From Chitinophaga caseinilytica (lineage in GTDB: Bacteria > Bacteroidota > Bacteroidia > Chitinophagales > Chitinophagaceae): DNA of 64,000 nt. The notes below the pieces were generated by a model. It saw only the letters and a program-made list of their open reading frames with translations, did no database searches and was not told the DNA's origin. Shown here one piece after another: positions 9,653 through 19,005 of this stretch. The translations under genes were made by a program, and so were the position numbers. Every line of letters starts with the position of its first letter. Position 1 is the stretch's first letter. Where the stretch lies: the NCBI RefSeq assembly GCF_038396765.1, contig NZ_CP150096.1:229501-293500 (forward strand), written 5' to 3'.

Positions 9653-9684
9653 AAAAAAAGGGCAGCCATTTCTGGCCGCCCTTT
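9653..9684 (-). terminator. Rho-independent terminator of the M1 peptidase gene
   Basis: A hairpin with 12-base arms (9657-9668 and 9673-9684, one mismatch, TTTC loop) is followed on the minus strand by seven T (9653-9659). It lies 25 bases after the stop codon of the aminopeptidase gene. Confidence 0.85.
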
Positions 9685-9708
9685 CCTTATTCCAATTGGT
9701 ACGAACTT

Positions 9709-11562
9709 TTACTTTTTGATGATCTTGTCCAGCGTTTCCTGCGCCAGCGGATGATAGTTACCGCGGTATTTACCGTAAATGGAACGCGCCATGGCCGTAC
9801 CTTCCGGCGACTTCATCATCTCCGAATACAGCGGCGTGAGGAATTTGCGGCGCCCCACCTCGCTGAGGAACTTTTCCATATTCCCGAAAGCCGGCTTATA
9901 CCCCGCCGCAACCGACATGATGAACCACTGGTTCGCCACCTCACTGTTGCCGGTTTGGGTGAACCGGAATGCCCCGTCCAACTGCTGCATCTGCGCCAGC
10001 TGCAAAGGTTTCGGCATTTTGCGGAGGAAATGCAGCCATTCGTGGGACGTCCAGCCCTTCGTTTGCAATCCACCCGCGGCATCGCCTTTGAGGAATTTCT
10101 CCCTTTCCGCATCCACCTTCCCGAACCGGGCTTGCGGCACGCGCGGGCAATTATCCGGGATCCCCGGGCCATAGACCCAGTCCTTCACCCGGATCTTACT
10201 CACCAGCGCCGTATCCCCTTTCATCAGTTCTGCGTTGAAATATTCGAGGAATTGCTCGGTAGACATGGTTTTGAACGCATGCGAATTGAAATATTTATAC
10301 AGGAACGAATCGATTTTCTGCCTTCCCACTTCTTCTTCGACACGGCGGAGGAAATGCGCGCCTTTTTCATATGCAACGTCCGTGAGCCCGTCTTCCGCGC
10401 TGCGCCCTTTCAGGTCGAGCTTCAGCCAGGTGTCGCGGCTGTCTTTGCCGAGGTCGTTCACGGTTTCCTGCATATCCTGGTACCCCAGTTCCCACAACAT
10501 ATCGGCGTAATCGGCGCCCATCATGGCTTCCATGATCCGGCGCTCGAAGTAGACGGTAAACCCTTCGTTGAGCCAGAAATCGTCCCAGGTGGCGTTGGTC
10601 ACGAGGTTGCCGCTCCAGCTATGCGCCAGTTCATGCGCGATGAGCGACACCAGCGAGCGGTCTCCCGCAATGATCGTAGGCGTTGCGAAGGTGAGGCGCG
10701 GGTTTTCCATGCCACCCAGCGGGAAGCCGGGAGGCAGCACCAATACGTCGTATACGCCCCAGCGGTAGGGCCCGTACAGCCCCTCGGCCGTGGTCACCAT
10801 TTTGCCGACTTCCGCGAATTCGTAATGCGCCCTGTCCAGCATCGCCGGCTCGGTATACACGCCGGTGCGCCCGTCTATGGCGCGATACGCCACATCTCCC
10901 ACGCCCAGCGCCATGAGGTACGCCGGAACGGGCTGGTCCATCCGGAAATGATACACCCCGCTATCGTTCTTCTGGCGCGGGTTTTCGGCGCTCATGAGGG
11001 CCATGAGGTCTTTGGGAACGGTCACGCGCGCGGTGTACGTAAAGCGGATACCGGGGCCGTCGGGGCCGGGAATCCAGGTGCGGGCATAGGTGGGTTCCGA
11101 CTGCGTATAGAGGAACGGTTGTTTCTTGCCCAGGGTCTGCGCGGGTTCCAGCCATTGCAGCGCCGTGGCCGTGGTGGCGGTTTTGTACCAAATGCGCACG
11201 AGCGTATCGGATTTTTCGATGGGCACGTTCAGGCGATGGCCGAGGAACGCAACAGCGGAATCCAGCGTGTGCGGCACTTTGCGGCCGCCGGCGGTCACGC
11301 TGTCGATCGTGAGGCCGTCGGTATCGAGGCGGAGCACGGAAAGGCCGTCGGGATTGGCGAAATGCCAGGCCGCCGAACCTTCGATACGGTGCGCGGCAAA
11401 ATCCACCCGGATGTCGAGGTCGAGGTGGCGGATCCGGATGCTGTCGGCGTTCGACAGGGTATGGAGGTCCCTGGCCGGCGGCGTGTCCGCGGTTTGATCT
11501 TTGGTTTCCGGGGATTGGCAGGCGGCGGCGAGGAGCGCCCCTGCCAGCAATGCATATCTCAT
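9709..11562 (-). CDS. M1 family aminopeptidase lipoprotein (LTA4-hydrolase-like)
   Basis: The protein has 617 residues. The signal ends in AAAC, lipidated at Cys15, so it is exported and membrane-anchored. The M1 substrate motif GGMEN is at 283-287. The zinc site HELAH is at 310-314 with the third ligand Glu333 in FWLNEGFTVYFE, so the active site is complete. The C-terminal helical part fits the leukotriene A4 hydrolase-like group. It should remove N-terminal residues from peptides outside the cytoplasm. It ends at a strong terminator and begins about 36 bases after the hexosaminidase stop, so the two minus-strand genes may share a transcript. Confidence 0.95.
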   Translation of the reverse strand: MRYALLAGALLAAACQSPETKDQTADTPPARDLHTLSNADSIRIRHLDLDIRVDFAAHRIEGSAAWHFANPDGLSVLRLDTDGLTIDSVTAGGRKVPHTLDSAVAFLGHRLNVPIEKSDTLVRIWYKTATTATALQWLEPAQTLGKKQPFLYTQSEPTYARTWIPGPDGPGIRFTYTARVTVPKDLMALMSAENPRQKNDSGVYHFRMDQPVPAYLMALGVGDVAYRAIDGRTGVYTEPAMLDRAHYEFAEVGKMVTTAEGLYGPYRWGVYDVLVLPPGFPLGGMENPRLTFATPTIIAGDRSLVSLIAHELAHSWSGNLVTNATWDDFWLNEGFTVYFERRIMEAMMGADYADMLWELGYQDMQETVNDLGKDSRDTWLKLDLKGRSAEDGLTDVAYEKGAHFLRRVEEEVGRQKIDSFLYKYFNSHAFKTMSTEQFLEYFNAELMKGDTALVSKIRVKDWVYGPGIPDNCPRVPQARFGKVDAEREKFLKGDAAGGLQTKGWTSHEWLHFLRKMPKPLQLAQMQQLDGAFRFTQTGNSEVANQWFIMSVAAGYKPAFGNMEKFLSEVGRRKFLTPLYSEMMKSPEGTAMARSIYGKYRGNYHPLAQETLDKIIKK

Positions 11563-11598
11563 AATTACAGGTTTGTTTCGGTGTTTTGACGGGTTGCC

Positions 11599-13212
11599 TT
11601 AGCGCAGGGGCTCCGGTGTTTTCTTCGGCGATTCCATCACATACAGCCCCCGTTCTTTCAACAGCGGGATGAATTTCGCCAATCTTTTCTCAAATCCCGC
11701 GAAATCCTTTTTCTCCGGAGCCGTCCACGCCGCTTCGGCCATGGCCAGCAAGCGCGGGAAGGTCATGAAATAAAGGCGCTCTTCGGATTGGATGACCTCC
11801 GTCCACTGGTTGGCCTGGTAGCCAATGATCTGCCCACGGTTGGCGGCAGTTATGGCCGGATAATCGTTCAGGTTGAAATCGTACACCCGGCGAAGCGGGT
11901 TGAACTCCTTGCCCATTCGCCGCCCCACAGTATGGGAACTATCCTGCACGAAATCGAAATAAAACGGCAACCGCGGGCACATCACTACCTTGTACCCCTT
12001 ATCCAGCGCGTTTTTCAACTGCTCGGGCCTTTCCTGCCGCCACCAGAATACGATGGTTTCGTTCACCGGAAGGTCGGCCGCGGTCACTTCGTCCCAACCC
12101 AGCATTTTGCTTTTAATGGCCATGAGCGAGTCAGACATGCGGCGGATGAAGTAATGCTCCACATCCACCAGCGTTTTCATATTCTCGCGCTTCATCAGGC
12201 TTTGCACATGCGGATCGGTGTTCCAGCTCGCGGACCCGAAACTCACTTCGTCGCCGCCGATGTGGATCATTTTTGCCGGGAACAGGCCGTTCACTTCCCG
12301 GAGGATGTTCGTCAAATATTGATAAGTCCCCTCTTTCCCGGGATTAAAAGTGAATTCGGGATATTTCGCCGTGCCGCCGCCGCTGAATTCGGGATATGCC
12401 TTGTTGGCCGCCGTGGCATGGCCGGGCATATCGATCTCGGGGATCACGGTGATGCCCCGCGCCGCCGCGTAGGCAACGATTTCCTTCACGTCTTCCTGCG
12501 TATAATAGGCCGCCGGCGCCAGGGTATCCGTTCTGTTGCCGATGCCGCCCACAGTCGCGAGCCGCGGATACTGTTTGATCTCGATGCGCCAGCCGGGCTC
12601 GTCGGTCAGGTGCCAGTGGAAACGGTTGAGCTTATACAACGCCATTTCGTCCAGGAGTAATTTGACGGTTTTCTTCCCGAAAAAGTGGCGGGACTCATCC
12701 AGCATGAAACCCCTCCAGGCCATGGCCGGGGCATCCTGAATCCGCCAGCAGGGGACGGATATCCCGGCCGCTTTTTTCCCGGAAACCCGCGCCAGCTGGA
12801 CCAATGTCATGACACCATGAATATAGCCGTCGTCGGAACCGGCTTCTATCTTTATGTGTTGGGGATTGACTTCCAGCTTATACGCATCGCCCTGTTTCAG
12901 GACACCGCCGACAACGATCAGGGGCGGGAACGAATCGTCCGGGTTGCCGGCCAGCGATTTGATATATTTTTCCCGGTTAACGGAATGCGCGATTTTCACT
13001 TTCACGCCGGTATGTTTCAGGAGCTCCTGCTGCAGGAGGTCTCCCACGGCATTCTGCCAGGGATCGATCACAAAAATTTCCGTGTTGGCGCTTATCGTAA
13101 ACTGGCCTTTCAGCTTGTCGGCCTGTTGCGGCCTGGGAATAACCGGGCATTCCTGCGCCTGTGCAAAAAGGCTGATGGCAAAGGTCGTAATGAAAAGGAG
13201 CGTTCTGAACAT
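11599..13212 (-). CDS. Beta-N-acetylhexosaminidase, GH20
   Basis: From ATG 13212 the protein has 537 residues, with the signal peptide MFRTLLFITTFAISLFAQAQ. The N-terminal GH20b-like domain (about 25-150) is followed by the TIM barrel with RHFFGKKTVK, HWHLTDEPGWRIEIKQYP, VIPEIDMPGHATAA and the catalytic Asp-Glu pair at about 321-322 (HIGGDEVSF). It releases terminal GlcNAc or GalNAc from chitin oligomers or glycoproteins by substrate-assisted catalysis. The frame is open upstream to 13293, but those residues are not signal-like. It is divergent from the aminotransferase gene across 92 bases that must contain both promoters. Confidence 0.95.
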   Translation of the reverse strand: MFRTLLFITTFAISLFAQAQECPVIPRPQQADKLKGQFTISANTEIFVIDPWQNAVGDLLQQELLKHTGVKVKIAHSVNREKYIKSLAGNPDDSFPPLIVVGGVLKQGDAYKLEVNPQHIKIEAGSDDGYIHGVMTLVQLARVSGKKAAGISVPCWRIQDAPAMAWRGFMLDESRHFFGKKTVKLLLDEMALYKLNRFHWHLTDEPGWRIEIKQYPRLATVGGIGNRTDTLAPAAYYTQEDVKEIVAYAAARGITVIPEIDMPGHATAANKAYPEFSGGGTAKYPEFTFNPGKEGTYQYLTNILREVNGLFPAKMIHIGGDEVSFGSASWNTDPHVQSLMKRENMKTLVDVEHYFIRRMSDSLMAIKSKMLGWDEVTAADLPVNETIVFWWRQERPEQLKNALDKGYKVVMCPRLPFYFDFVQDSSHTVGRRMGKEFNPLRRVYDFNLNDYPAITAANRGQIIGYQANQWTEVIQSEERLYFMTFPRLLAMAEAAWTAPEKKDFAGFEKRLAKFIPLLKERGLYVMESPKKTPEPLR

Positions 13213-13304
13213 GGTCGTTGGTGGAATATTGGTTGAAGTTTTAAAGATAATCATCAATTCCGAACGAACATATTTACTACCTTTCTCCTCCAAACGCGAA
13301 AATC

Positions 13305-14345
13305 ATGCTGAACCTTAGCCTCAATTACCCATCGGTACCGAAAGAAATGGAGATTTTCCGGGAATTTACCAGCCGGCTCAACGAGCGCGACCAGTTCGAC
13401 CTCCTTCATCCGCCCTACGATCCCCTCAACGAATATGCCCTGTCAGTTTTAGGGAGCCATCTCCGCTTCGATCCAGCCGCCGTGGCCGTTACGCCCGTGC
13501 CCAGCGCCAACAGCGGGCTTTTCACCATCGCAAAATACCACCGCCCACAGACGGCCGGAGTGGCCATCGAGCCGTTTACTTTCCCGGGCTGGCGCATGAT
13601 CGCGTCAGACGCGGGTTTTAACCTGCATGTGGTGGAATCCGACGGGGAAGGCATGCTGCCGGAAAAACTGGCGGAATGCCTCGAAAAAAACGACTGTAAA
13701 CTTATCTACCTCCAACCCACGCTGCATAATCCCACGAACGCCGTCATGAGCCTGGAACGGAGAATGGCTATCGCGGAAGTGGTGCGCAGTTTTCCGGGAA
13801 CGTATATCGTGGAAGACGACGCCTATCGTTTCCTCCATGCCGATCCGCCGCCGTCGTTCCTGGAACTGGCGCCAGACGTGACGATGCATGTATTCAGCCT
13901 GTCGAAGCCGTTCAACCCCATGTTGCGGTCGGGCTATGTGGTGCATCCGGCGGAATTGCTGAAAGGCGCGTCGAATTTCGTCAAAATGACCAGCAGCGGC
14001 ACTTCCACCCTTTTCAACCAGTTCGGCGTGCAGGTCATGGCCGGCGGATGGCTCGGCAAACTCGCCGACCTGAAGCGCGAAGCCGCCACGGCCGGGCGTG
14101 TGCTCATGGAAAGTTATTTCCGCGGGAAGGAATATCTCAGCCACCCGAACAGTTTCCATTACTGGATCCCCTGCCGCGAGCCGGAAAAAGTGACCGCTTT
14201 CCTCCTTTCACGGCAGGTAGACGTCAGCAACGGAAAAATGTTTTCGCTGACGGCCGACGATCAATATATCCGCGTGGCCCTCGGCGGCGCGTACGACGCG
14301 CCCGAACTGCCGGAAGCCCTGCGCATGATCGCCGAACTGACCTGA
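13305..14345 (+). CDS. PLP-dependent aminotransferase, class I/II (MocR-like catalytic domain)
   Basis: This 346-residue fold-type I enzyme has the PLP lysine at about 201 in FSLSKPFNPMLRSGY, the pyridine-contacting EDDAYRF (about 170-176) and the HNPTN loop (142-145). It resembles the aminotransferase half of MocR/GntR regulators and AAT-I/II enzymes, but no helix-turn-helix domain is present. It is also somewhat short for a full aminotransferase. The substrate is not predictable. Its stop is one base from the end of the convergent RteC-family gene. Confidence 0.85.
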   Translation: MLNLSLNYPSVPKEMEIFREFTSRLNERDQFDLLHPPYDPLNEYALSVLGSHLRFDPAAVAVTPVPSANSGLFTIAKYHRPQTAGVAIEPFTFPGWRMIASDAGFNLHVVESDGEGMLPEKLAECLEKNDCKLIYLQPTLHNPTNAVMSLERRMAIAEVVRSFPGTYIVEDDAYRFLHADPPPSFLELAPDVTMHVFSLSKPFNPMLRSGYVVHPAELLKGASNFVKMTSSGTSTLFNQFGVQVMAGGWLGKLADLKREAATAGRVLMESYFRGKEYLSHPNSFHYWIPCREPEKVTAFLLSRQVDVSNGKMFSLTADDQYIRVALGGAYDAPELPEALRMIAELT

Positions 14346-14346
14346 T

Positions 14347-15177
14347 TCAGTCCATCTCCTCGATCCGTTTCAACAACCCGTCTTTCAACCGCGTGAGGAA
14401 AGACGCCATCTCCTTTTTGCGCATGCGGATGTCGCGGAAATTGCTGTACACATTCCCGAAATCCACGTCCAGCGAGTTTTCCAGCCATTCAAACACCTGT
14501 TTGATATCGGCTTCGCCGTTATTGAAACTGCCGTTGAGGTGAAGGGCGTACCCCAGTTCCACGAGGTCGGTTTTGGATTCCGTCCACCGCAGCCGTGGCT
14601 TGTACTGGAGGTTCCGGGGCAGGGCGTAGAGGTTTTCCAACCGCGTGATCAGGTATTTGCTGACCCCTTCCAGCGCGATCAGCTCCGCCAGCTTGAAAGA
14701 GGTGACGGTGCAGAAACGCGTGTCCAGCATACCGTCGAGGTCAACGGGATATTCGTTGTTGTAGGTGCTGTTGCGCAGGAAATATTGTTCGTCCCGCTCC
14801 GTGGCGCCGCCGCGGAAATAGAGGAACAGCGCGTTATGGACTTCAAAAAACATCGTGATGCGCTGCAGTTCCTGGTCGAGGAACTTGTGGTAATCGTCGC
14901 GGATGGTCTTGGGCCTGTCGGCCTCGATCCGGAAGAGTTGTGCGTAATAGATTTTTTTGGCGAGGATATGCGGCTGGATGTGTTTGAAGAAAAATATTTC
15001 ATCGATAGTGCTGTCGAAATGCTGCGGCACGAGGTGTTTGAGCTGGGTTACGGAATCGTCGGCCAATTGCGCGCCGGTTTTGAAACGCTCGAGGAGATTG
15101 GGAACTTGGGCTTCCATAGCCATGAGATCTCCTTCCAATTTTGACAGGATTTGCCTGAAATCGGTTTTCATATGCAT
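14347..15177 (-). CDS. RteC domain-containing protein
   Basis: The 276-residue protein matches the RteC family in length and pattern: DEIFFFKHIQPHILAKKIYY, then ALFLYFRGGATERDEQYFLR, and near the C-terminus TDLVELGYALHLNGSFNNGEAD. In Bacteroides conjugative transposons RteC regulates tetracycline-induced excision. No integrase, mobilisation or rteA/rteB-like gene is visible here, so that role cannot be assumed. An ATG at 15171 (MKTDFRQ) is an alternative start. It is the last of three same-strand genes; the next upstream gene ends 24 bases before its start. Confidence 0.8.
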   Translation of the reverse strand: MHMKTDFRQILSKLEGDLMAMEAQVPNLLERFKTGAQLADDSVTQLKHLVPQHFDSTIDEIFFFKHIQPHILAKKIYYAQLFRIEADRPKTIRDDYHKFLDQELQRITMFFEVHNALFLYFRGGATERDEQYFLRNSTYNNEYPVDLDGMLDTRFCTVTSFKLAELIALEGVSKYLITRLENLYALPRNLQYKPRLRWTESKTDLVELGYALHLNGSFNNGEADIKQVFEWLENSLDVDFGNVYSNFRDIRMRKKEMASFLTRLKDGLLKRIEEMD

Positions 15178-15201
15178 GTTGTTTTCCGGATAAGTAATGG
15201 G

Positions 15202-16365
15202 TTAGTGATCGGCGCTGGTACGCATCTGCGATTCATAATCGTTGAGCCTGTCGAGGATTTTCCCGATCCATTGTTTGCAGGCGGTGACGGTGGACAGGCT
15301 CGGGTTCTGGTACTTCACGCGAAACGCGTCTTCCGCTATGGTATCGGCTTTGCGGAGATGCAGCATGTCGGCCAGGGAAACGAACACCTGTTGCAGCGAC
15401 GCGGTTTTCACCAGGCCTTCTTCCAGGTATACCCGGGCCATGAGCGCGGCCTGGGGCACGGTGAGGCGGGTGGTCCACGGCGCGCCGTCGGCGTTGCGCG
15501 CAACCGGCGCCATGAGGTGGCGGATGAAGATGCGCTCTTCTTCGAGCCAAACGATCAGCTGGTCGCGGATGGGGAAAGATCCCGGGCGGAGGCCTTTTTG
15601 CCTGTCGGCCGGCGGAATGCGCTTCACTTCGCGGAGGCACCAGGCGAGCACGCGCATCCGTTCGCGGAAGCTGCGGTACTTTAACATCTCCCGGCGCACG
15701 GATTCCACGCAGAACACGAAATAGCCTGCGGCATTGAAGTTGAGGTCTACCAACAGGTGGTGCACGTCAATCATCGCCCTGTCTGCCGTGGTGCTGCCCG
15801 GGTAGGTGAAAAAGAGGAGCCGGGTGAGGAGGTCGCGGAGGAAGAAAATTTCGCCGAAGGTGATGCGTTCTTCCGGGCGTTCGAGGAAATTCCAGACCGG
15901 CTCGAGCATGAGGCGGCGGAAGGGCGCATCGATGTTGAGGCGCCCCATCCCCCGTTCGGCCTGCAACATTCGCGGGAGCAGAATGGAACGGGCAGACCGG
16001 GCGTAGGCGTGAGGAAGGAGGAGATCGGGCGCGAGATCATCGCGGAAATGCTGTTCGAGGCCGGTCATGACCTGGAGCAACTGCTGCGTGGCGGCGGCGT
16101 AATGCCGGGTGAAGCCCTGCGTGCCGGGCGTGTCTTCATAACTCCGCAAAACATCGAGCAGGCGGGCGATGGTGCGCTGCCAATACCTGACGGCGGCCAT
16201 GCGCCGGGAATTGCCGGCGGGGAGGTCAGACAGGCGGAGGAGCAGCGCGGTGACGCGGTTTTTCTCGGATTGCAACTGCTCCAGGCATTGCGGGACTTCC
16301 CCGATCATTTCGGTGAGCGCCTGTGGGCAAAGTTGCACGGTTACGATGTGGTTGAGCAAAGTCAT
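15202..16365 (-). CDS. Uncharacterised protein with an RteC-like C-terminal part
   Basis: The ATG at 16365 gives a 387-residue protein starting MTLLNHIVTVQLCPQALTEM. It is alpha-helical and soluble, with no signal peptide. Residues about 1-290 align by eye with the whole upstream neighbour: GLEQHFRDDLAPDLLLPHAYA versus ALEQYFPEHLAKDLFLPGPYA, and IRDQLIVWLEEERIFIRHL versus IRDQLLQWIKEEKHFMHNL. The last ~90 residues resemble the end of RteC (an LxxxxYLEEGLV helix, then a LxKILDRLNDYE tail). The frame is open to 16491, but residues before 16365 are not conserved with the paralogue. No function is assigned. Confidence 0.7.
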   Translation of the reverse strand: MTLLNHIVTVQLCPQALTEMIGEVPQCLEQLQSEKNRVTALLLRLSDLPAGNSRRMAAVRYWQRTIARLLDVLRSYEDTPGTQGFTRHYAAATQQLLQVMTGLEQHFRDDLAPDLLLPHAYARSARSILLPRMLQAERGMGRLNIDAPFRRLMLEPVWNFLERPEERITFGEIFFLRDLLTRLLFFTYPGSTTADRAMIDVHHLLVDLNFNAAGYFVFCVESVRREMLKYRSFRERMRVLAWCLREVKRIPPADRQKGLRPGSFPIRDQLIVWLEEERIFIRHLMAPVARNADGAPWTTRLTVPQAALMARVYLEEGLVKTASLQQVFVSLADMLHLRKADTIAEDAFRVKYQNPSLSTVTACKQWIGKILDRLNDYESQMRTSADH

Positions 16366-16569
16366 TGGCTTACTAAAAAAAGGTGAAGCTGGAATATCGA
16401 ACGGCCGGCGCGCGATTACACAAACATATTTGTGAGACTGATTGGACCGGTGAGCGATTCGGATCATTGCGACACGAAAATGGTGAAACAATGCGGACCG
16501 CTTTCACAGGTGGGAAATATTTTCTCATGTCTGCCGGCTGAGGGGTTAACCGGGGCGAACGCACGAACA

Positions 16570-17408
16570 TTAAGAGTTCCAGGTGGTAAAAAGATTATGC
16601 ATGAAATGTTTTTCTTCCTTGATCCACTGCAGGAGCTGATCCCGGATGGAGCCTTTGCCGGGGTACAGCGCATACTCGTTGGAGGGCAGGTAGCGTAATT
16701 CCTTTTCGTACCAGGACAGGAGGCCTTTTTTTCCTGCAGGGTGCGGAGGCCAACGGCTCTTCTGCGGAGCACTGCGGCGGCATGGCGGAGCAGTTCGGGG
16801 CAGTTGAAGTTATGGGCGAAGAGGATGAACAGCGTTCGTTCTTCGGGGTCCATGTAGTAATGATGGTCGGGCTCGCGGAGGTCGCGCATGAGGCGGCGGA
16901 AGTATTGTGCGGTGCCGAAGGTGGGTTGTGCGCCATCGCGGCGCAAGGGCGCGAAGATGATCTCCATGAGCCGCGGATCGGCGCCACGGTCCAGCAGTTC
17001 CGCTTCCGTTTCCCGCATGCGGGATTCCTGCATGGCGAGGATGTGTTGGGCGTAGGGCCCGGGGAGGAAGAGATCTTTGGCGAGATGTTCGGGGAAATAT
17101 TGCTCGAGGGCCATGATGAGTTCCATGAAGAGCGTGGTCGCTTCCCGGTAAAACGCCTGCAGCGCGGGGCCGGCCTGTAGCTCGAATAGATGGAGCACAT
17201 CCGTGATGGCGACGAATTGCAGCTGGTACCTGCGGACCGCCTGTGCGGATTCCGCGGAATCGGGCTGGCTTTCGATCTCCAGCATTTGCGCCGTCATCCG
17301 GAGCTTCGCCGCGCGAAGCGCCGCGAGCAGGCCCGGTACGTCTGCGGGATGGGAAGATAGTTGCGCCGGCATCAACCGGGCATATACTAACTGATTTACG
17401 CTGTCCAT
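16570..17408 (-). CDS. Uncharacterised protein, paralogue of the downstream gene, frameshifted in an A7 run
   Basis: It starts at ATG 17408 (MDSVNQLVYARLMPAQLSSH). The first ~225 codons align with the downstream gene. The frame is lost in a run of seven A (minus strand, 16726-16732). As printed, the ORF continues in the wrong frame to 16464 with serine/proline-rich nonsense. Adding one A restores GLLSWYEKELRYLP and IRDQLLQWIKEEKHFMHN, matching the paralogue, and ends at TAA 16570-16572. The repaired length is 279 residues, close to that of RteC. This may be a sequencing error, a mutation or a phase-variable switch. It lacks the C-terminal ~90-residue part present in the 387-residue relative. 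Confidence 0.65.
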
Positions 17409-17668
17409 GATTGATAACTTTAATTGGCTGCGATGGGGTTCTCTCAGGCTAATACAATATGTAATTAAAGATGGCCGATGTTCCCGAAAGGGTGAATTAA
17501 CAACTGTAGATTTTGATGGCCGGAAACATGCCCTGTTAACAAATCCCCGCGCTTCCGCGGCCTGTTTGCGGTGTAAAATTTCCATCCATTAACAAACGAA
17601 AAAAATATTCCGGTTTTTTCTTTCCGACGTTCACCCCACATACCTCAAAACTGTATCTATATATTCGG

Positions 17669-18792
17669 ATGGAAAATGAAAATCACATACGCATCCTGCT
17701 CAACAAAGAGTTATTCGGAACGATTACTCCCGAAGAGCAGCAAGCGTTGGATGATTTACTGGCTACCAGCGCAAAGGCGCGCGCCATCAGGAGCGAGATG
17801 CGGGACCCGGAACGGTATGGCGGGCAGTCGGTTTTTCCGGCGAAGGAATTGGAAGCGGATTATTTCGCCGTGTTGCAACGGCATCGCCGCCGCCGCATGC
17901 AGCGGATATGGAACTGGTGGATCGGCGCCGGGCTTACGGCAGGGGCCGCCATCACCGCCCTGCTCATCTGGCCGCGCGATCCTGCACCCGAACCTCCCCA
18001 GGCCGTGATCCCTGCTGAAATACAGGAAATCACCCTGCAGTTCGCGAACGGTGAAACGCTCGCTTTCCGGGATGGCGGCCAGCAACGCTACCGCGTGCAA
18101 TCCACCGGCATCGTTTTCGAAAACGGCACACTGCACTTCGAAAGCGGCACCACGGGCGCCCCGGGATGGAACAGCCTCAACGTTCCCCCCGGCCAGGAAA
18201 CCCGCCTCCAGCTGGAAGACGGTACAGCAATAGTCCTGAACAGCGCATCGAAGATCCAGTTCCCCTTCCACTTCGGCTCCGGCATCCGTGAAGTGTACCT
18301 GGAAGGCGAAGGTTACTTCCGCATCGCGCCCGCCGGTAACCGGCCATTCGTCGTCCACGCCGGCCAGGCAGACATCCGGACGAAAGCAGGCATATGTAAC
18401 ATCAACGCATATACGCCAACAAACGTATCTGCCCAGATCGTGAACGGCATGATGGAAATGGAAGCCGGAGGCGTAAAGGTACCTGTCTCCGCCGGAGAAG
18501 AAGCCACCGCCGCCACCGGGAAAACGCTCACCGCCGCACGGATGCAGGACCAGTACAGCCTTTCCTGGCTGAAAGGGGAACAGTTTTTCAGGGATTTGCC
18601 CGCCGCAGATGTAAGAGATGTCATCGCCCGGTGGTTCAATACCACGTTATACATCGATTCGCGGGAAGCGGAAAAAAATTATTAAATGGAAGGATTTATC
18701 GCAACCAAACGCTTTCCGAATTTGTTGATAACATGAACGCGCAAAACGAAGTGGAGTTTTACTGGAAAAACGGTTTGCTTCACTGCAAATAA
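17669..18792 (+). CDS. Orphan FecR family protein, frameshifted in an A7 run near the C-terminus
   Basis: The FecR pattern is clear: a cytoplasmic N-terminal helix region, a membrane segment at about 86-104 (WWIGAGLTAGAAITALLIW), FecR-domain blocks (LNVPPGQETRLQLEDGTAIV; REVYLEGEGYFRIAPAG), then VRDVIARWFNTTLYID. As printed the frame stops at 18685 right after an A7 run (18672-18678). One more A gives LLNGRIYRNQTLSEFVDNM and HCK, a normal C-terminal domain, ending at TAA 18790-18792, for 374 residues. No sigma factor and no SusC gene lie next to it, which is unusual for FecR. It is divergent from the RteC-like trio across about 260 bases. Confidence 0.8.
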
Positions 18793-18854
18793 AAAAGACT
18801 CAAAATAGTTGTGTAGATAAATGATAGCGTCCTCCAAAAGGAGCTTAGACTTTC

Positions 18855-18884
18855 AAAAAACCGCTCCCGTAAGAGCGGTTTTTT
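18855..18884. terminator. Bidirectional terminator hairpin, unit 1
   Basis: A perfect 12-base stem AAAAAACCGCTC / GAGCGGTTTTTT with a six-base loop. The A and T runs make it usable from both strands. Confidence 0.8.
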
Positions 18885-18949
18885 GATCCAGCCAGCAGAA
18901 AACATGTGTAGATAAATTGATAGCGTCCTCCTAAACCGAGGCAAACAAG

Positions 18950-18978
18950 AAAAACCGCTCCAACTGGGGCGGTTTTTT
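18950..18978. terminator. Bidirectional terminator hairpin, unit 2
   Basis: A 12-base stem with one T-G pair (AAAAACCGCTCC / GGGGCGGTTTTT) and an AACT loop. It lies 28 bases beyond the stop of the minus-strand SDR gene. Confidence 0.75.
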
Positions 18979-19005
18979 CATGCTGTTAAAGCTGGGGAAG
19001 AAAGG

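Larger units (their letters stand above)
18810..18980. repeat. Two tandem ~95-bp units, each with a conserved head and a terminator hairpin
   Basis: The head TGTGTAGATAAA plus TGATAGCGTCCTCC occurs at 18810 and again at 18905, 95 bases apart (the second copy has one extra T). Each head is followed by a variable 15-20 bases and then a GC hairpin flanked by A and T runs: arms 18855-18866/18873-18884 and 18950-18961/18966-18978. Each unit looks like a short transcript with its own terminator, or a duplicated bidirectional terminator between the FecR gene and the convergent SDR gene. Confidence 0.7.

Noticed and set aside
9622..11589. 655-codon plus-strand frame opposite the M1 aminopeptidase
   Set aside because: The peptidase has a full active site; the plus frame also starts inside the terminator region.
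13278..13285. TACCTTTC as the promoter box of the aminotransferase gene
   Set aside because: One mismatch to TANNTTTG and no -33 partner; too weak to list.
14347..15177. RteC gene taken as proof of a conjugative transposon
   Set aside because: No integrase, mobilisation, transfer or tetracycline-resistance gene is visible. RteC-domain proteins also occur alone in this group.
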